Positions 53,395 through 62,330 of a stretch of DNA of 64,000 nucleotides are shown here, one piece after another (position 1 is the first letter of the stretch; each line of letters begins with the position of its first letter). The translations under genes were made by a program, and so were the position numbers. The stretch comes from Butyricicoccus pullicaecorum (GTDB lineage Bacteria; Bacillota; Clostridia; Oscillospirales; Butyricicoccaceae): positions 1 to 64,000 of the forward strand of contig JAFBIW010000005.1 in NCBI GenBank assembly GCA_021531865.1. The letters run 5' to 3'. The notes under the pieces were generated by a model. The model was not told the DNA's origin. It saw nothing but the letters and a program-made list of their open reading frames with translations, and did not search any database.

Positions 53395-53844
53395 TTAAGG
53401 ATTTTCCGCCAGATAGGCCTCGAGGATCTCCGCCGCCTGCGCGACCAGCTCGGCGCAGGGACGCTTGCGGTAATACTCTGCCGTGCGCGCCTCGGCCTGC
53501 GGCGTGCCCTCGGGGCGCTCCAGCCCCAGCAGGGTCTTGCAGACGATGCTGCCGTTGCGCGCTTCAAACTCGGCCGCAAGCTGCTGGATCATCGCATAGG
53601 TTTCGGTCTTCTTTTCGTGCGTGCCCGGCTCGCTGTAGCCGCGCGCCAGACCGGCCGCCAGAAACATGCCGCTGACCGCGCCGCAGACATTGCGCATCCG
53701 TCCCATGCCGCCGCCGAAGCCGCTCGCCAGACGAAACGCGGTCTCCGGTTCCAGCCCCAGCTCGGACGCGAACGCACCGAACACCGACTGAGCGCAGTTA
53801 TAACCCTGCAAAAATAATGCCTTCGCTTCTTCCGCCTTCCCCAT
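53395..53844 (-). CDS. C_GCAxxG_C_C family redox-type protein
   Basis: The 149-residue protein fits the C_GCAxxG_C_C family (TIGR01909): GYNCAQSVFGAF near 14-25, GRMRNVCGAVSGMFLAAGL near 48-66, and two later single cysteines (IVCKTLLG near 100 and RPCAELV near 128). The spaced cysteines suggest a redox or metal role; relatives are often next to thioredoxin-like or iron-sulfur genes, but no function is proven. I start at the ATG with GGAGGG upstream. Confidence 0.88.
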   Translation of the reverse strand: MGKAEEAKALFLQGYNCAQSVFGAFASELGLEPETAFRLASGFGGGMGRMRNVCGAVSGMFLAAGLARGYSEPGTHEKKTETYAMIQQLAAEFEARNGSIVCKTLLGLERPEGTPQAEARTAEYYRKRPCAELVAQAAEILEAYLAENP

Positions 53845-53909
53845 CGTTCGATCCCTCCTGTTTTTTCTCCATTGTAGCAAATCCGCGCACAGGCGGCAAT
53901 CCCTCGCGC

Positions 53910-53952
53910 AAAAGAAAGGACGCAGCGCCCCGGATTTGGGGTACTGCGTCCT
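53910..53952 (-). terminator. Terminator of the araC-gfo-gfo operon
   Basis: AGGACGCAG and CTGCGTCCT pair around an inner CCC/GGG stem, 13 bp past the stop of the last gene, followed on the minus strand by TTTCTTTTG. Confidence 0.88.
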
Positions 53953-53964
53953 GATTTCTGCCTT

Positions 53965-54957
53965 TTACAGCTTCAGCAGGCGGCCTGCGTCGGCCGCGTC
54001 GCGCGCCATGAGTGCCAGACGGGAATCCTCGAAGGACTCCGCAAGGTCGAGTAGGCCAAGGCCGTGCCCTTCCAGTGTATGGATAAAGTCCTCAAAAATG
54101 CTCGGAACGGGCTGGATCGGCTCGGGCGTCAGGCCGTCGTGATCGGCGGCGATCAGCCAGACCTTATCGTCCCGCACCTCGAGCACGCCCTTGGTGCCGA
54201 CCACGCGAACGCGGTCGTCGCCGTGGGTGGGCGCGTTGGCCGGGCGCAGATAATCCGCGCTGACCTGTGCGGACACGCCGCCCTGCATGGTCATCATGAG
54301 CTGCGAGGTGGCTTCCAGTTCTCCGTAGCCGCCGTTGCCCACGGTCGAATGGCTGGCAAAGACGGTCTCGGCCGGGAGCGGGCAGAGATAGCGAATGAAA
54401 TCAATACCGTGGATCGCGACCCACGGGATCAGTCCGCCCTGCCGGGCGCGCTCCCGGAAGAAATCGGCGCGCGTGCCCAGACGATAGGACTTCTGCGCCG
54501 ACAGCAGACGAATCTCACCGACCGCGCCCCCGTCGATCAGGCGCTTCGCGGTGTAGAACCACGGATCATAGCGCGCGGTCTGCATGGCCCAGAGCAGGCC
54601 GGGCGCGGCTTCGGCCGCCGCGCGCACCCGTTCCAATTCCTCGATGGACAGCGCCAGCGGCTTGTCACAGTACACATGCAGCCCCTGTTCGAGCGCCCAG
54701 ATCGTCATTTCTGCGTGGTCTCCGAACTGACCGTCCACGACCAGCACGTCCGGCCGGACGGTCTCGACCATCGTCTTGTAATCGGGATATTCCGGTGGGG
54801 TCAGACCCAGCTTTTCAAAGTCCTCGAGCACTTCGGTCATCGGCTCGCCGTCCCACGTGCGGCACCAGCCCGCAATTTCAACCTGCGGCAGCTTGGGCAG
54901 AGCGCGCGTCACGGTCGCCGCGTGACCCGAATTGCCCGCGATACAAACACGGATCAT
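53965..54957 (-). CDS. Gfo/Idh/MocA-family oxidoreductase (second of two)
   Basis: The 330-residue protein has an N-terminal Rossmann domain (IRVCIAGNSGHAATVTRAL at 2-20) and LVVDGQFGDHAEMTIWALEQG near 73, then the EKP-like motif, here C-D-K-P-L-A-L-S near 97. The substrate domain has an IHGIDFIRYL block near 181 with the general histidine-aspartate pair. Such enzymes oxidise or reduce sugars, inositols or related alicyclic alcohols with NAD(P). The first residues diverge from the strict G-x-G-x-x-G, so cofactor preference is unclear. Its ATG overlaps the previous gene (ATGA). Confidence 0.87.
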   Translation of the reverse strand: MIRVCIAGNSGHAATVTRALPKLPQVEIAGWCRTWDGEPMTEVLEDFEKLGLTPPEYPDYKTMVETVRPDVLVVDGQFGDHAEMTIWALEQGLHVYCDKPLALSIEELERVRAAAEAAPGLLWAMQTARYDPWFYTAKRLIDGGAVGEIRLLSAQKSYRLGTRADFFRERARQGGLIPWVAIHGIDFIRYLCPLPAETVFASHSTVGNGGYGELEATSQLMMTMQGGVSAQVSADYLRPANAPTHGDDRVRVVGTKGVLEVRDDKVWLIAADHDGLTPEPIQPVPSIFEDFIHTLEGHGLGLLDLAESFEDSRLALMARDAADAGRLLKL

Positions 54958-56186
54958 TCCGCAAAGCCTCCCTTCTCAAACCGCTCGCCCGAAAAGGCAG
55001 TATAGCCCGCAAGCGCGATACGATCGGGCGCGCAGGCCCACGACAGGCCGCGCTCGCTGGGCAGAACGCCCTCCATGAAGCAGTCCCACGCCTCGTCCGA
55101 AAGGCCGGTGCGGAACAGGCCGGGCTCAGGCTCGGACACCCGGGTCAGACCGGGCAGGACATGGACGTGCGCCTGATCGAAGATCGCGTTGGAAACGGTG
55201 AGCTGCGGGCGGACGGTATCCGCCGTGCACGGAATCATGACCGTGCGGTCGACCGCGGCGGCCAGCATGGTGCGCAGCTTCTGCGCCACGTGGTACTCGC
55301 CCAGCGCCGCGCCGTAATTCTTGGTCGAGCCATCGGTGAAGGTCGCAATGATCTCAGCCGAATCGTCGTTGCCCGACGCGGTCACGACCGCGTTTTCAAA
55401 CTCGTAGCGCAGCACCGGATCGATATTCTTGTCGCCCGAATGGGTGACCGCCAGATACAGGCCGCAGCCGTTTGCGAAGCGGCCCTTGAGGAAGGCGGTA
55501 TCGAAGGTCTCGATGCCCTTGCCGTTATACAGCTCGACCGACAGCTCCTCCGGCATGGCCGCGGAATCCAGCGTCTCGCCCAGCACGAAGCAGGCGTTAT
55601 GCAGATAATGCGCGGTCGCGTTGGTCACGATCGAATCGAGCACCCAATGTCCCTGCGCATCGCGCAGATGGCCGCGCCACGGGCTGTTGTAGTAGCTGTC
55701 GTACCGCTGCCACGAAACATAGCAGCGCAGGCTCTTGGGCGCGCCCAGCAGACCGGCCTGAATGTCACGCTTGAGGTCAAGAATGGGCTGGCAGAACGAC
55801 ATCTGGAAGCCTACGCCCAGACGGCGGCCGGTCTCCCGCTGTACCGCGCGGATGGCCTCCATATCCTGCAGCAGGGGCGCGATCGGCTTTTCACACAGCA
55901 CGTCGGAGCCCTGCCGCATCGCCGCGATGCACTGCTCTCGATGCAGGTGGATCGGGCTGGCGATCAGCACCAGATCGGCGTGGCCGACTTCGTAAAATTC
56001 CTCGGGCGTACGGTAAAAGGGCACCCCGGCCGCGCGCAGCTTTTCATAGCGCGGCACGCGCTCATAAAACGGGTCGATCGCCGCGACCAGCGTAAAGCTG
56101 GCCGGATCGACAAAGCGTTCCAGCAGGCCCAGGCAATAATCCCCGTAGCCGCCGGCGCCGATGATCGCAAGTTTTGTCTGTTTCAT
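54954..56186 (-). CDS. Gfo/Idh/MocA-family oxidoreductase (first of two)
   Basis: The 410-residue protein has a Rossmann start (LAIIGAGGYGDYCLGLLERF near 6-25), an ADLVLIASPIHLHREQCIAAM segment near 71 and the motif L-C-E-K-P-I-A-P-L near 95. The substrate domain has the HWVLDSIVTNATAHYLHNACF block near 174-194 with the conserved D and H. At 410 residues it is longer than average for the family. The ATG at 56186 fits the family N-terminus although the GAGAAGGA site lies rather far (about 13 bp). It follows the AraC gene and precedes a second, different family member, which implies two NAD(P) steps on a polyol-like substrate (inference). Confidence 0.86.
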   Translation of the reverse strand: MKQTKLAIIGAGGYGDYCLGLLERFVDPASFTLVAAIDPFYERVPRYEKLRAAGVPFYRTPEEFYEVGHADLVLIASPIHLHREQCIAAMRQGSDVLCEKPIAPLLQDMEAIRAVQRETGRRLGVGFQMSFCQPILDLKRDIQAGLLGAPKSLRCYVSWQRYDSYYNSPWRGHLRDAQGHWVLDSIVTNATAHYLHNACFVLGETLDSAAMPEELSVELYNGKGIETFDTAFLKGRFANGCGLYLAVTHSGDKNIDPVLRYEFENAVVTASGNDDSAEIIATFTDGSTKNYGAALGEYHVAQKLRTMLAAAVDRTVMIPCTADTVRPQLTVSNAIFDQAHVHVLPGLTRVSEPEPGLFRTGLSDEAWDCFMEGVLPSERGLSWACAPDRIALAGYTAFSGERFEKGGFAE

Positions 56187-56296
56187 TTGGAAAATCCCGT
56201 CCTTCTCCGGACGCGGCGTGCGCCGCGTGTAATAGCTTGCCTTCATTGTACCGCGTCCGTTCCGCAGGCGGTCATAGGCAGTTGCGGGAAAATCCG

Positions 56297-57115
56297 TCAA
56301 ACTTGCGTTTGCTGATGGGTCTCGCGATAGCGCAGGGGCGTGTCGCCCGCGTCGCGCTTGAAGGTGCGGATGAAATTATTGACATCGGTAAAGCCCGCGC
56401 GGAAGGCGACCTCGGAAACGGGCAGGCTGCTTTCGGCCAGCAGCTCCTTGGCATAGGCGATGCGGTGCAGCACCAGATACTGCTTGGGACTGTAGCCGGT
56501 CGCGTCCTTAAACCGATGTGTCAGATAGCAGGGCGTCATGAAGACCCGCCCGGCCAGATCACTGATCGAAAGCGGCTCAGCAAAGTGCTCCTCTATATAG
56601 CTCTGCACGGCCAGAACGGCGGACGGGATCTGCCGTACGGCGGGCAGCGCGGAGGGCGTGCGCTGGAGGTAGACGAGCAGCTCGGTGACCAGACTCAAGC
56701 AGAGCTGCTCGGAGAACGGGCCGGGTGACTCCTGTTCCGCGCAGAGGGCGTCGAAGATCGCGCAGACCCGATCATAATAGGGCGACAGGTCGAAGGTATG
56801 CCGGAAGCCCTTGGGCCGGTTGCGCAGTGGGAACAGCAGGCGGCGGTCACCGATCAGGCGCTCGAGCCGGGTGGCGTCCAGAATGGCATAGTTGCGCTCG
56901 TATTCCTCGGTGCGCACCTCAAGCGAGTGCTCCTCAAAACGGCCGATTACGATGAGCGTACCCGTTCCGGCCTCATATATATCCTCACCGACGCGGATCG
57001 AAATTCGTCCCTGCCGCACGAACAGCAGCTCACAGGCGTTGTGAAAATGGATGCGAATGGTGCAGTCGCTGCGCTTATAGCAGCTTTCGATCACCAGCGG
57101 CGCCGTGTTTTCCAC
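56297..57115 (-). CDS. AraC-family transcriptional regulator with cupin-type sensor domain
   Basis: The 272-residue protein has an N-terminal cupin-like domain (residues about 20-85, IHFHNACELLFVRQGRI and GTLIVIGRFEEHSLE) and a C-terminal pair of AraC helix-turn-helix units from about 170: YIEEHFAEPLSISDLAGRV and VAFRAGFTDVNNFIRTFKRDAG-T-P-L-R-Y-R. It probably senses a small sugar-like ligand and controls the Gfo genes downstream or the divergent reductase genes, or both. The GTG start has GGGGGAA upstream. A promoter lies at 57192-57219. Confidence 0.88.
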   Translation of the reverse strand: MENTAPLVIESCYKRSDCTIRIHFHNACELLFVRQGRISIRVGEDIYEAGTGTLIVIGRFEEHSLEVRTEEYERNYAILDATRLERLIGDRRLLFPLRNRPKGFRHTFDLSPYYDRVCAIFDALCAEQESPGPFSEQLCLSLVTELLVYLQRTPSALPAVRQIPSAVLAVQSYIEEHFAEPLSISDLAGRVFMTPCYLTHRFKDATGYSPKQYLVLHRIAYAKELLAESSLPVSEVAFRAGFTDVNNFIRTFKRDAGDTPLRYRETHQQTQV

Positions 57116-57145
57116 GATGTTCCCCCTTCCCCAAGAAAAACAAAA

Positions 57146-57175
57146 TTGACGTATCACAAAACAAACGGGTATGAC
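57146..57175 (+). promoter_or_regulatory. Possible promoter of the OYE-SDR-flavoprotein operon
   Basis: TTGACG (57146-57151) and TATGAC (57170-57175) are 18 bp apart, about 100 bp before the start codon. The match is weak, and an activator such as the AraC protein may be needed. Confidence 0.4.
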
Positions 57176-57191
57176 TATTGCCCGCGGCAGT

Positions 57192-57219
57192 ATTATATCA
57201 TAAAACCAGCAAAAGCCAA
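57192..57219 (-). promoter_or_regulatory. Promoter of the araC-gfo-gfo operon
   Basis: On the minus strand TTGGCT (57219-57214) and a perfect TATAAT (57197-57192) are 16 bp apart, about 75 bp before the araC start. Confidence 0.7.
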
Positions 57220-57277
57220 TAAAAATTTACGAAAATCATGGTGCGCACTCCTGCGTACCCAAAAGGAGGAGAGCATT

Positions 57278-58612
57278 TTGACGCATAAAAAGTTCAATTA
57301 TCCGACACAGGACGCTCTGAAAGCCGAGATTTCGACGCTTGGTGTGGATATTCCGCTGTCGGATGATCTGTCCCCGCTCCGGCAGCCGGTACAGATCGGC
57401 AAGCACACCGCGGCGAACGCAATCGCGATCCAGCCGATGGAGGGCTGCGACGGCACGGCGGACGGCCGTCCGGGTGAGCTGACCCTGCGCAGATATGACC
57501 GGTTCGCGAAAAGCGGTGCCGGACTGATCTGGGCCGAGGCCTGCGCGATCGTGCCCGAGGGCCGTGCCAACCCGCGCCAGCTCTGGATGACCGACGACAA
57601 TCTGGACGACTACAAGAAATTCGTCGCCGACATCAAGGAGACCTGCCGGAAGGAAAACGGCTTTGAACCGATCGTCATCCTGCAGGCCACCCATTCGGGC
57701 CGCTATTCCAAGCCCGAGGGCGTGCCCGCGCCGCTGATTGCCTACAACAACCCGATCTTCGAGGGCGACCACCCCATCTCCGCCGACCGCATCCTCTCGG
57801 ACGACTATCTGTTCGGTCTGGAGGAAAAGTTCGGCAAGACCGCCGCGCTGGCCGAGGCCGCAGGCTTCGAAGGCGTGGACATCAAGTGCTGCCACCGCTA
57901 TCTCAACAGCGAGCTGCTCTCGGCCTATGAGCGTCCGGGCGCGTTCGGCGGCAGTCTGGAAAACCGCACCCGTCTGCTCATCAGCGGCGTGCAGGCCGCC
58001 AAGGCCGCGACCTCGTCCGACTTCATCGTGACCTCCCGCCTGAACGTATATGACGGCTTCCCCCGTCCCTATGGCTGGGGCGCTGCGGCGGACGGCAGCG
58101 TAACGCCCGACCTGACCGAGCCGCTCGAGCTGGTCGGCAAGCTGCACAAGGAGCTGGGCATGGAGCTGCTCGACGTGACGATCGGCAACCCCTATTTCAA
58201 TCCGCATGTCAACCGTCCCTTCGACATGGGCGGCTATGTGCCGGACGAACACCCGCTCGAGGGCGTTGCGCGCATGGTCGCCTGTGTCGGCACGATCCAG
58301 CGCGCGTATCCCGATCTCAAGGTCATCTCCTCCGGTCTGAGCTATCTGCGGCAGTACGCCCCCAATCTGGCGGCGGCTGAGCTGGCGCAGGGCGTGTGCT
58401 CGATGGCGGGCTTTGGCCGCGAGTCCTTTGCCTACCCCGAGTTCCCGCGCGAAATCTTCGAGAAGGGCGCGCTCGATCCCAAGAAGTGCTGCATCACCTG
58501 CGGCAAGTGCACCGAGCTGATGCGTGCCGGTTCGACGGCGGGCTGCGTCATCCGTGACCCGGCCTATCTGCCCATCTACCGCCGCGACGTACTGAAGGAG
58601 GGTCAGGCATGA
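57278..58612 (+). CDS. Old Yellow Enzyme-family NADH:flavin oxidoreductase-like protein with a C-terminal cysteine cluster
   Basis: The 444-residue protein has an OYE TIM barrel: an AIQPMEGCDGTADGRPGELTL block near 47-67, LIWAEACAIVPEGRANPRQLW near 80, an ILQATHSGRYS block near 130 (strand 4 with the H-S-G-R motif), and a GVDIKCCHRYLNSELLSAYE segment near 206. SYLRQYA and AGFGRESFAYP near 360-390 bind FMN phosphate. The end has C-C-I-T-C-G-K-C then C 11 residues later, like the 4Fe-4S site of 2,4-dienoyl-CoA reductase. The usual C-terminal FAD/NADH domain of that type is absent. The TTG start has AAAGGAGGAG upstream. It likely reduces an activated C=C bond (inference). Confidence 0.82.
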   Translation: MTHKKFNYPTQDALKAEISTLGVDIPLSDDLSPLRQPVQIGKHTAANAIAIQPMEGCDGTADGRPGELTLRRYDRFAKSGAGLIWAEACAIVPEGRANPRQLWMTDDNLDDYKKFVADIKETCRKENGFEPIVILQATHSGRYSKPEGVPAPLIAYNNPIFEGDHPISADRILSDDYLFGLEEKFGKTAALAEAAGFEGVDIKCCHRYLNSELLSAYERPGAFGGSLENRTRLLISGVQAAKAATSSDFIVTSRLNVYDGFPRPYGWGAAADGSVTPDLTEPLELVGKLHKELGMELLDVTIGNPYFNPHVNRPFDMGGYVPDEHPLEGVARMVACVGTIQRAYPDLKVISSGLSYLRQYAPNLAAAELAQGVCSMAGFGRESFAYPEFPREIFEKGALDPKKCCITCGKCTELMRAGSTAGCVIRDPAYLPIYRRDVLKEGQA

Positions 58613-59376
58613 AGAAGATCGCGCTCGTGACCGGCTCCCGCCGCGGCATCGGTCTGGGCATTGCCCGCGCACTGGGCCGCGAGGGCTGGTTCGTGATCGT
58701 CTCGGCGACCGCACCCCAAGCCGACGACCTGCTGGACGAGCTGCACGGCGAGGGTATCGACTGCGTCTACCGCAAGTGCGACATCTCCTCCGCCGCCGAC
58801 CGCACGGACATGATCGACTGGATCGACCGCACCTACGGCCGTCTTGATCTGATCGTCAACAACGCGGGCGTCGCCCCGGCTGTCCGTCTCGACCTGCTCG
58901 AGACCACTGAGGAAAGCATGGACCGCCTGCTGAACGTCAACCTCAAGGGCACCTTCTTCATGTGCCAGCTTGCGGCCAACCGCATGATCGACATGCAGAG
59001 CCGCGGCCTGTCCGACTACACCCCGCGCATCATCAATATCTGCTCGATGTCGGCCTACACCTCCTCGGTCAACCGGGGCGAATACTGCGTTTCCAAGGCC
59101 GGTCTGTCCATGGTGACCATGCTCTTTGCCGACCGTCTGGCCGAATACGGCATCCCCGTCTTTGAGGTGCGCCCGGGCATCATCCGCACCGATATGACGG
59201 CCGGTGTAACGGCAAAGTACGAGAAGCTGATCGCCGAGGGCGTCACCCCGATCAAACGGTTCGGCACGCCCGAGGACGTCGCCAACTGCGTGCTGGCGGC
59301 GGCGGGCGGTCTGCTCGACTTCGCGACCGGTCAGGTGCTCAACGCGGACGGCGGATTCCACATCCGCAGACTGTGA
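58609..59376 (+). CDS. Short-chain dehydrogenase/reductase
   Basis: The 255-residue SDR has the cofactor motif TGSRRGIGLGIA near 8-19, N-N-A-G-V near 84-88, and catalytic S-x(n)-Y-x3-K: serine in INICSMSAYTSS near 147 and Y-C-V-S-K near 161-165. RPGIIRTDMTAG near 192 follows. Arginines after the glycine motif favour NADP. The ATG overlaps the OYE stop by 4 bp. It would oxidise an alcohol or reduce a ketone on the same substrate that the OYE and flavoprotein handle. Confidence 0.92.
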   Translation: MKKIALVTGSRRGIGLGIARALGREGWFVIVSATAPQADDLLDELHGEGIDCVYRKCDISSAADRTDMIDWIDRTYGRLDLIVNNAGVAPAVRLDLLETTEESMDRLLNVNLKGTFFMCQLAANRMIDMQSRGLSDYTPRIINICSMSAYTSSVNRGEYCVSKAGLSMVTMLFADRLAEYGIPVFEVRPGIIRTDMTAGVTAKYEKLIAEGVTPIKRFGTPEDVANCVLAAAGGLLDFATGQVLNADGGFHIRRL

Positions 59377-59383
59377 GGCCCGG

Positions 59384-61354
59384 ATGGAACGAAGCACCCT
59401 GACCCTGTGCGGCCTGACCCTGCCGGTCTATGCGCTGGACGCGCTCGTCGTCGGCACGGGCTGCGCGGGCTACAACGCGGCCGACTGGCTGTACGACCTC
59501 GGACGGCGTGACATCGCCATCGTCACCGAGGGCGTAAACATGGGCACCTCGCGCAACACGGGCAGCGACAAGCAGACCTACTACAAGCTGTCCCTTGCGT
59601 CGGACGGTCTGGATTCGGTCGCAGAAATGGCGCAGACGCTGGCGTCCGGCGGCGGCGTGCATCACGACACCGCCCGCATCGAGGCGGCCTGCTCGACCCG
59701 CTGCTTTATGAAGCTGGCCAATCTGGGCGTGCCCTTCCCGGTCAACGCTTACGGCGAATACGTGGGCTACAAGACCGACCACGATCCGCGCCAGCGCGCG
59801 ACCTCGGCCGGGCCGCTGACCTCCAAGCTGATGACCGAGGCGCTCGAAGCCAGCGTCCGCCGCAAGAATATCCCGATTTTTGACCAGATGCTGGCCGCCC
59901 GTCTGCTCGTCGAGGACGGCGCGGTGCACGGTCTGCTGGCCGTCGACCTGACCCGGGTCAACGAGCCTGGCCACGGCCTGACCCTGTTCTCCGCCCGGCA
60001 CATCGTGCTGGCGACCGGCGGCCCGGCCGGCATCTACGCCGACTCGGTCTACCCCTGCGGTCACACCGGCATGACCGGTCTGGCGCTCGAGGCGGGCGCG
60101 GACGCGGTCAATCTGGAGCAGTGGCAGTACGGTCTGGCGTCGGTCGACTTCCGCTGGAATGTTTCAGGCACCTATCAGCAAGTGCTCCCCCGCTACATCT
60201 CGGTGGACGAGCAGGGCGTAGAGCGCGAATTCCTGCTCGACTACTTCGAGACCCCGCAGGAGGCGCTGGACGCGGTCTTCCTCAAGGGCTACCAGTGGCC
60301 CTTTGACGTGCGCAAGGTCGAAGGCTCCTCGCGTATCGACCTAATCGTGCACCACGAGACCGCTGATCTGGGCCGGAAGGTCTATCTGGATTTCCAGCGT
60401 GACCCGACCGGTCTGGATGCCGGGTTCACCGGTCTGTCCGAGGAGACCTACCGCTATCTGGCCAATTCGGACGCGCTCATTCCCACCCCGTTGGCCCGTC
60501 TGGAGCGGATGAATCCGGATGCGATCGCGCTCTACCGGGCGCACGGCATTGATCTGGCGCGCGAACCTCTGCGCATCGCGGTCTGTGCCCAGCACTGCAA
60601 CGGCGGCACCGCCGTCGACGGCGACTGGCAGACCGGCGTTTCCGGCCTGTATACGGCGGGCGAAGCGGCGGGCACCTTCGGTGTATACCGTCCGGGCGGC
60701 TCGGCGCTCAACTCGACGCAGGTCGGCTCGATGCGCGCGGCTGAGCACATTGCGTACAGCTCCGACCCCGCGCCCTTCGACGCGTCCGCTTTCGCAGCCT
60801 GCGTGCAGCGCACGGCAGCCGGCTGGGCGGACGAGCTGCTCACCTGTCTGCGCCGTGCGGACGCCTCCAGCACCGACTGGAAGCTGCGCGGCCGGATGCA
60901 GCGCGTCATGAGCGACCGCGCCGGTCTGCTGCGCGACCCGGCGGAGATGGAGCGGATGCGGGATGAAATTCTCGATCTCCTCGCGCACTTCTGGGACGCC
61001 TATGTCCCGGCTGGCACGGGCGGCGTGCTCCATCTGCTCAAGACCCGGGACATGCTGCTGACACAGGCGGCTGTGCTGGACGCGATGCTCCTCTCTGCCC
61101 GCACGCGCGGCAGCCGGGGCGCCGGTCTGGTCTGCGACGCGGACGGCAGTTCCCTGCCCGCGCTTCCCCATCTGCACTATCGCCCGCAGACCCTGGGCGG
61201 CGACAATCAGGTCCTGTGCACCCGGTTCACAGACGGCGGCGTTTCTTCTTCCTTTGCGCCCGTCCGTCCCGAGCCCGTGCCGCAGGACTGGTTTGAAACC
61301 GTCTGGCGTGATTATCGCGCACGCACCGCGCGGGTCACTCGGTCGGCGCGATGA
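59384..61354 (+). CDS. FAD-dependent oxidoreductase, fumarate reductase/succinate dehydrogenase flavoprotein family
   Basis: The 656-residue protein begins with the FAD motif ALVVGTGCAGYNAADWL near 18-34 and a MGTSRNTGSDKQTYYKL loop near 54. LATGGPAGIYAD near 209 and a GHTGMTGLALEAGADAVNLEQWQYG block near 226 correspond to the SdhA-like second FAD and capping regions, and HCNGGTAVDGDW near 405 with GLYTAGEAAGTFGVYRPGGSALNSTQVG after it matches the C-terminal FAD part. There is no signal peptide, no FMN-attachment domain and no heme domain, so it acts in the cytoplasm with an unknown electron donor. It is the third gene of the OYE operon (7-bp gap) and overlaps araC2 by 20 bp. Confidence 0.87.
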   Translation: MERSTLTLCGLTLPVYALDALVVGTGCAGYNAADWLYDLGRRDIAIVTEGVNMGTSRNTGSDKQTYYKLSLASDGLDSVAEMAQTLASGGGVHHDTARIEAACSTRCFMKLANLGVPFPVNAYGEYVGYKTDHDPRQRATSAGPLTSKLMTEALEASVRRKNIPIFDQMLAARLLVEDGAVHGLLAVDLTRVNEPGHGLTLFSARHIVLATGGPAGIYADSVYPCGHTGMTGLALEAGADAVNLEQWQYGLASVDFRWNVSGTYQQVLPRYISVDEQGVEREFLLDYFETPQEALDAVFLKGYQWPFDVRKVEGSSRIDLIVHHETADLGRKVYLDFQRDPTGLDAGFTGLSEETYRYLANSDALIPTPLARLERMNPDAIALYRAHGIDLAREPLRIAVCAQHCNGGTAVDGDWQTGVSGLYTAGEAAGTFGVYRPGGSALNSTQVGSMRAAEHIAYSSDPAPFDASAFAACVQRTAAGWADELLTCLRRADASSTDWKLRGRMQRVMSDRAGLLRDPAEMERMRDEILDLLAHFWDAYVPAGTGGVLHLLKTRDMLLTQAAVLDAMLLSARTRGSRGAGLVCDADGSSLPALPHLHYRPQTLGGDNQVLCTRFTDGGVSSSFAPVRPEPVPQDWFETVWRDYRARTARVTRSAR

Positions 61355-62225
61355 GGGAGTCGTGCAGCTTCCGGAACTGGCTGGGGCTGACGCCGTACCA
61401 CTTGCGGAAGGCGCGGTAAAAGCCCGCGTAATCACCGAAGCCGCAGGCCTCCCAGACCTTGGAGGCGGGCATCCCCTCGAGCAGCAGCTTCTTCCCGGCC
61501 AGCAGGCGCATCTGGATGACATACTGATAGTATGAGATCCGCATGTCCTGCTGGAACATATGGGAAATGCTGAATTTGTTGGTGTAGAACACCTGCGCGA
61601 CCGTTTCGAGCGACAGATCCCCGCACAGATTGTCCGAAACGTAATGCAGGATACCGGTCAGAAGCGTTGCGCGCGCGCCGGCCGGCGCCTGATCCTTCTG
61701 CGCGTGAGAGGCGCAGTTGTATTCGCCCAGCACACGAAGCAGCGCGGCCAGACCGCGGCTGCGCCAGCAAAACTCCTGCTGCTCGGATGCTTTCTGGATG
61801 GTCATGAAGCTGCCGCCCAGGCTGCTCCATGCCGCCTCCGACGAGCGCATCAGATACATTGTCCGTGTTCCGGTGCGCCGGAAGGCATCCAGATCGGGAT
61901 CGAGCGCGGTCAAACGCTCCATGCACTGTGCCGAGACCCAAAGCACATACCGCTCATACGGCTCGTCAAAGTCCCGGAAGATCGGGTTGTGCAGGACGCT
62001 GGGCGGAATGATGAGCAGGTCGCCCCGGCGCATCTCGAACATCTGATCCTCGACGACATAGTCGACATGGCCGTTCAGGAAGAAGAACAGCTCGTAAAAC
62101 TCGTGGTAATGCGGCTCGATCTTGTGATAATGCGTATCGACCGCGTGCTCGATCTCGAAGTCCCGTTCGGACATGTACTGCTTGTGTACCCAGGAATTGG
62201 GCGCGGCGACAACTGTTTTTGGCAT
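61335..62225 (-). CDS. AraC-family transcriptional regulator, cupin type (second)
   Basis: The 296-residue protein has a cupin sensor (IEPHYHEFYELFFFLNGHVDYVVEDQ near 37-62 and LLIIPPSVLHNP near 70) and two C-terminal AraC helices (DLSLETVAQVFYTNKFSISHMF near 208 and VWEACGFGDYAGFYRAFRKWYG-V-S-P-S-Q-F-R near 260). The histidine-rich cupin start suggests a metal or carboxylate-binding pocket. It is divergent from the TRAP transporter genes and shares a 269-bp control region with two palindromes. The ATG has an AAAGGAG site. Its 3' end overlaps the flavoprotein gene by 20 bp. Confidence 0.9.
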   Translation of the reverse strand: MPKTVVAAPNSWVHKQYMSERDFEIEHAVDTHYHKIEPHYHEFYELFFFLNGHVDYVVEDQMFEMRRGDLLIIPPSVLHNPIFRDFDEPYERYVLWVSAQCMERLTALDPDLDAFRRTGTRTMYLMRSSEAAWSSLGGSFMTIQKASEQQEFCWRSRGLAALLRVLGEYNCASHAQKDQAPAGARATLLTGILHYVSDNLCGDLSLETVAQVFYTNKFSISHMFQQDMRISYYQYVIQMRLLAGKKLLLEGMPASKVWEACGFGDYAGFYRAFRKWYGVSPSQFRKLHDSLIAPTE

Positions 62226-62283
62226 GATGCGCTCCTTTCTGTTTCGGTGAAAACGCACAAATATCGACCATATTTTCTGTATA

Positions 62284-62306
62284 TATCGGACAATATATGT
62301 TCGATA
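62284..62306. promoter_or_regulatory. Palindrome between araC2 and the TRAP genes, possible operator
   Basis: TATCGGACA and TGTTCGATA form a 9-bp inverted repeat with one mismatch around ATATA, 22 bp upstream of the TRAP promoter -35. It is a candidate site for the AraC protein. Confidence 0.5.
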
Positions 62307-62310
62307 AAAG

Positions 62311-62330
62311 CAAGAATCACAATATTCTTG
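62311..62330. promoter_or_regulatory. Second palindrome overlapping the TRAP promoter -35
   Basis: CAAGAAT and ATTCTTG form a perfect 7-bp inverted repeat with a 6-bp gap. Its right arm covers the first bases of the -35 hexamer. Confidence 0.5.

Noticed and set aside
50740-53817. A plus-strand open frame of over 1000 codons opposite the ribonucleotide reductase gene
   Set aside because: It is the antisense shadow of nrdJ in high-GC DNA. Its translation is rich in R, L, H and D without motifs, and it has no ribosome binding site.
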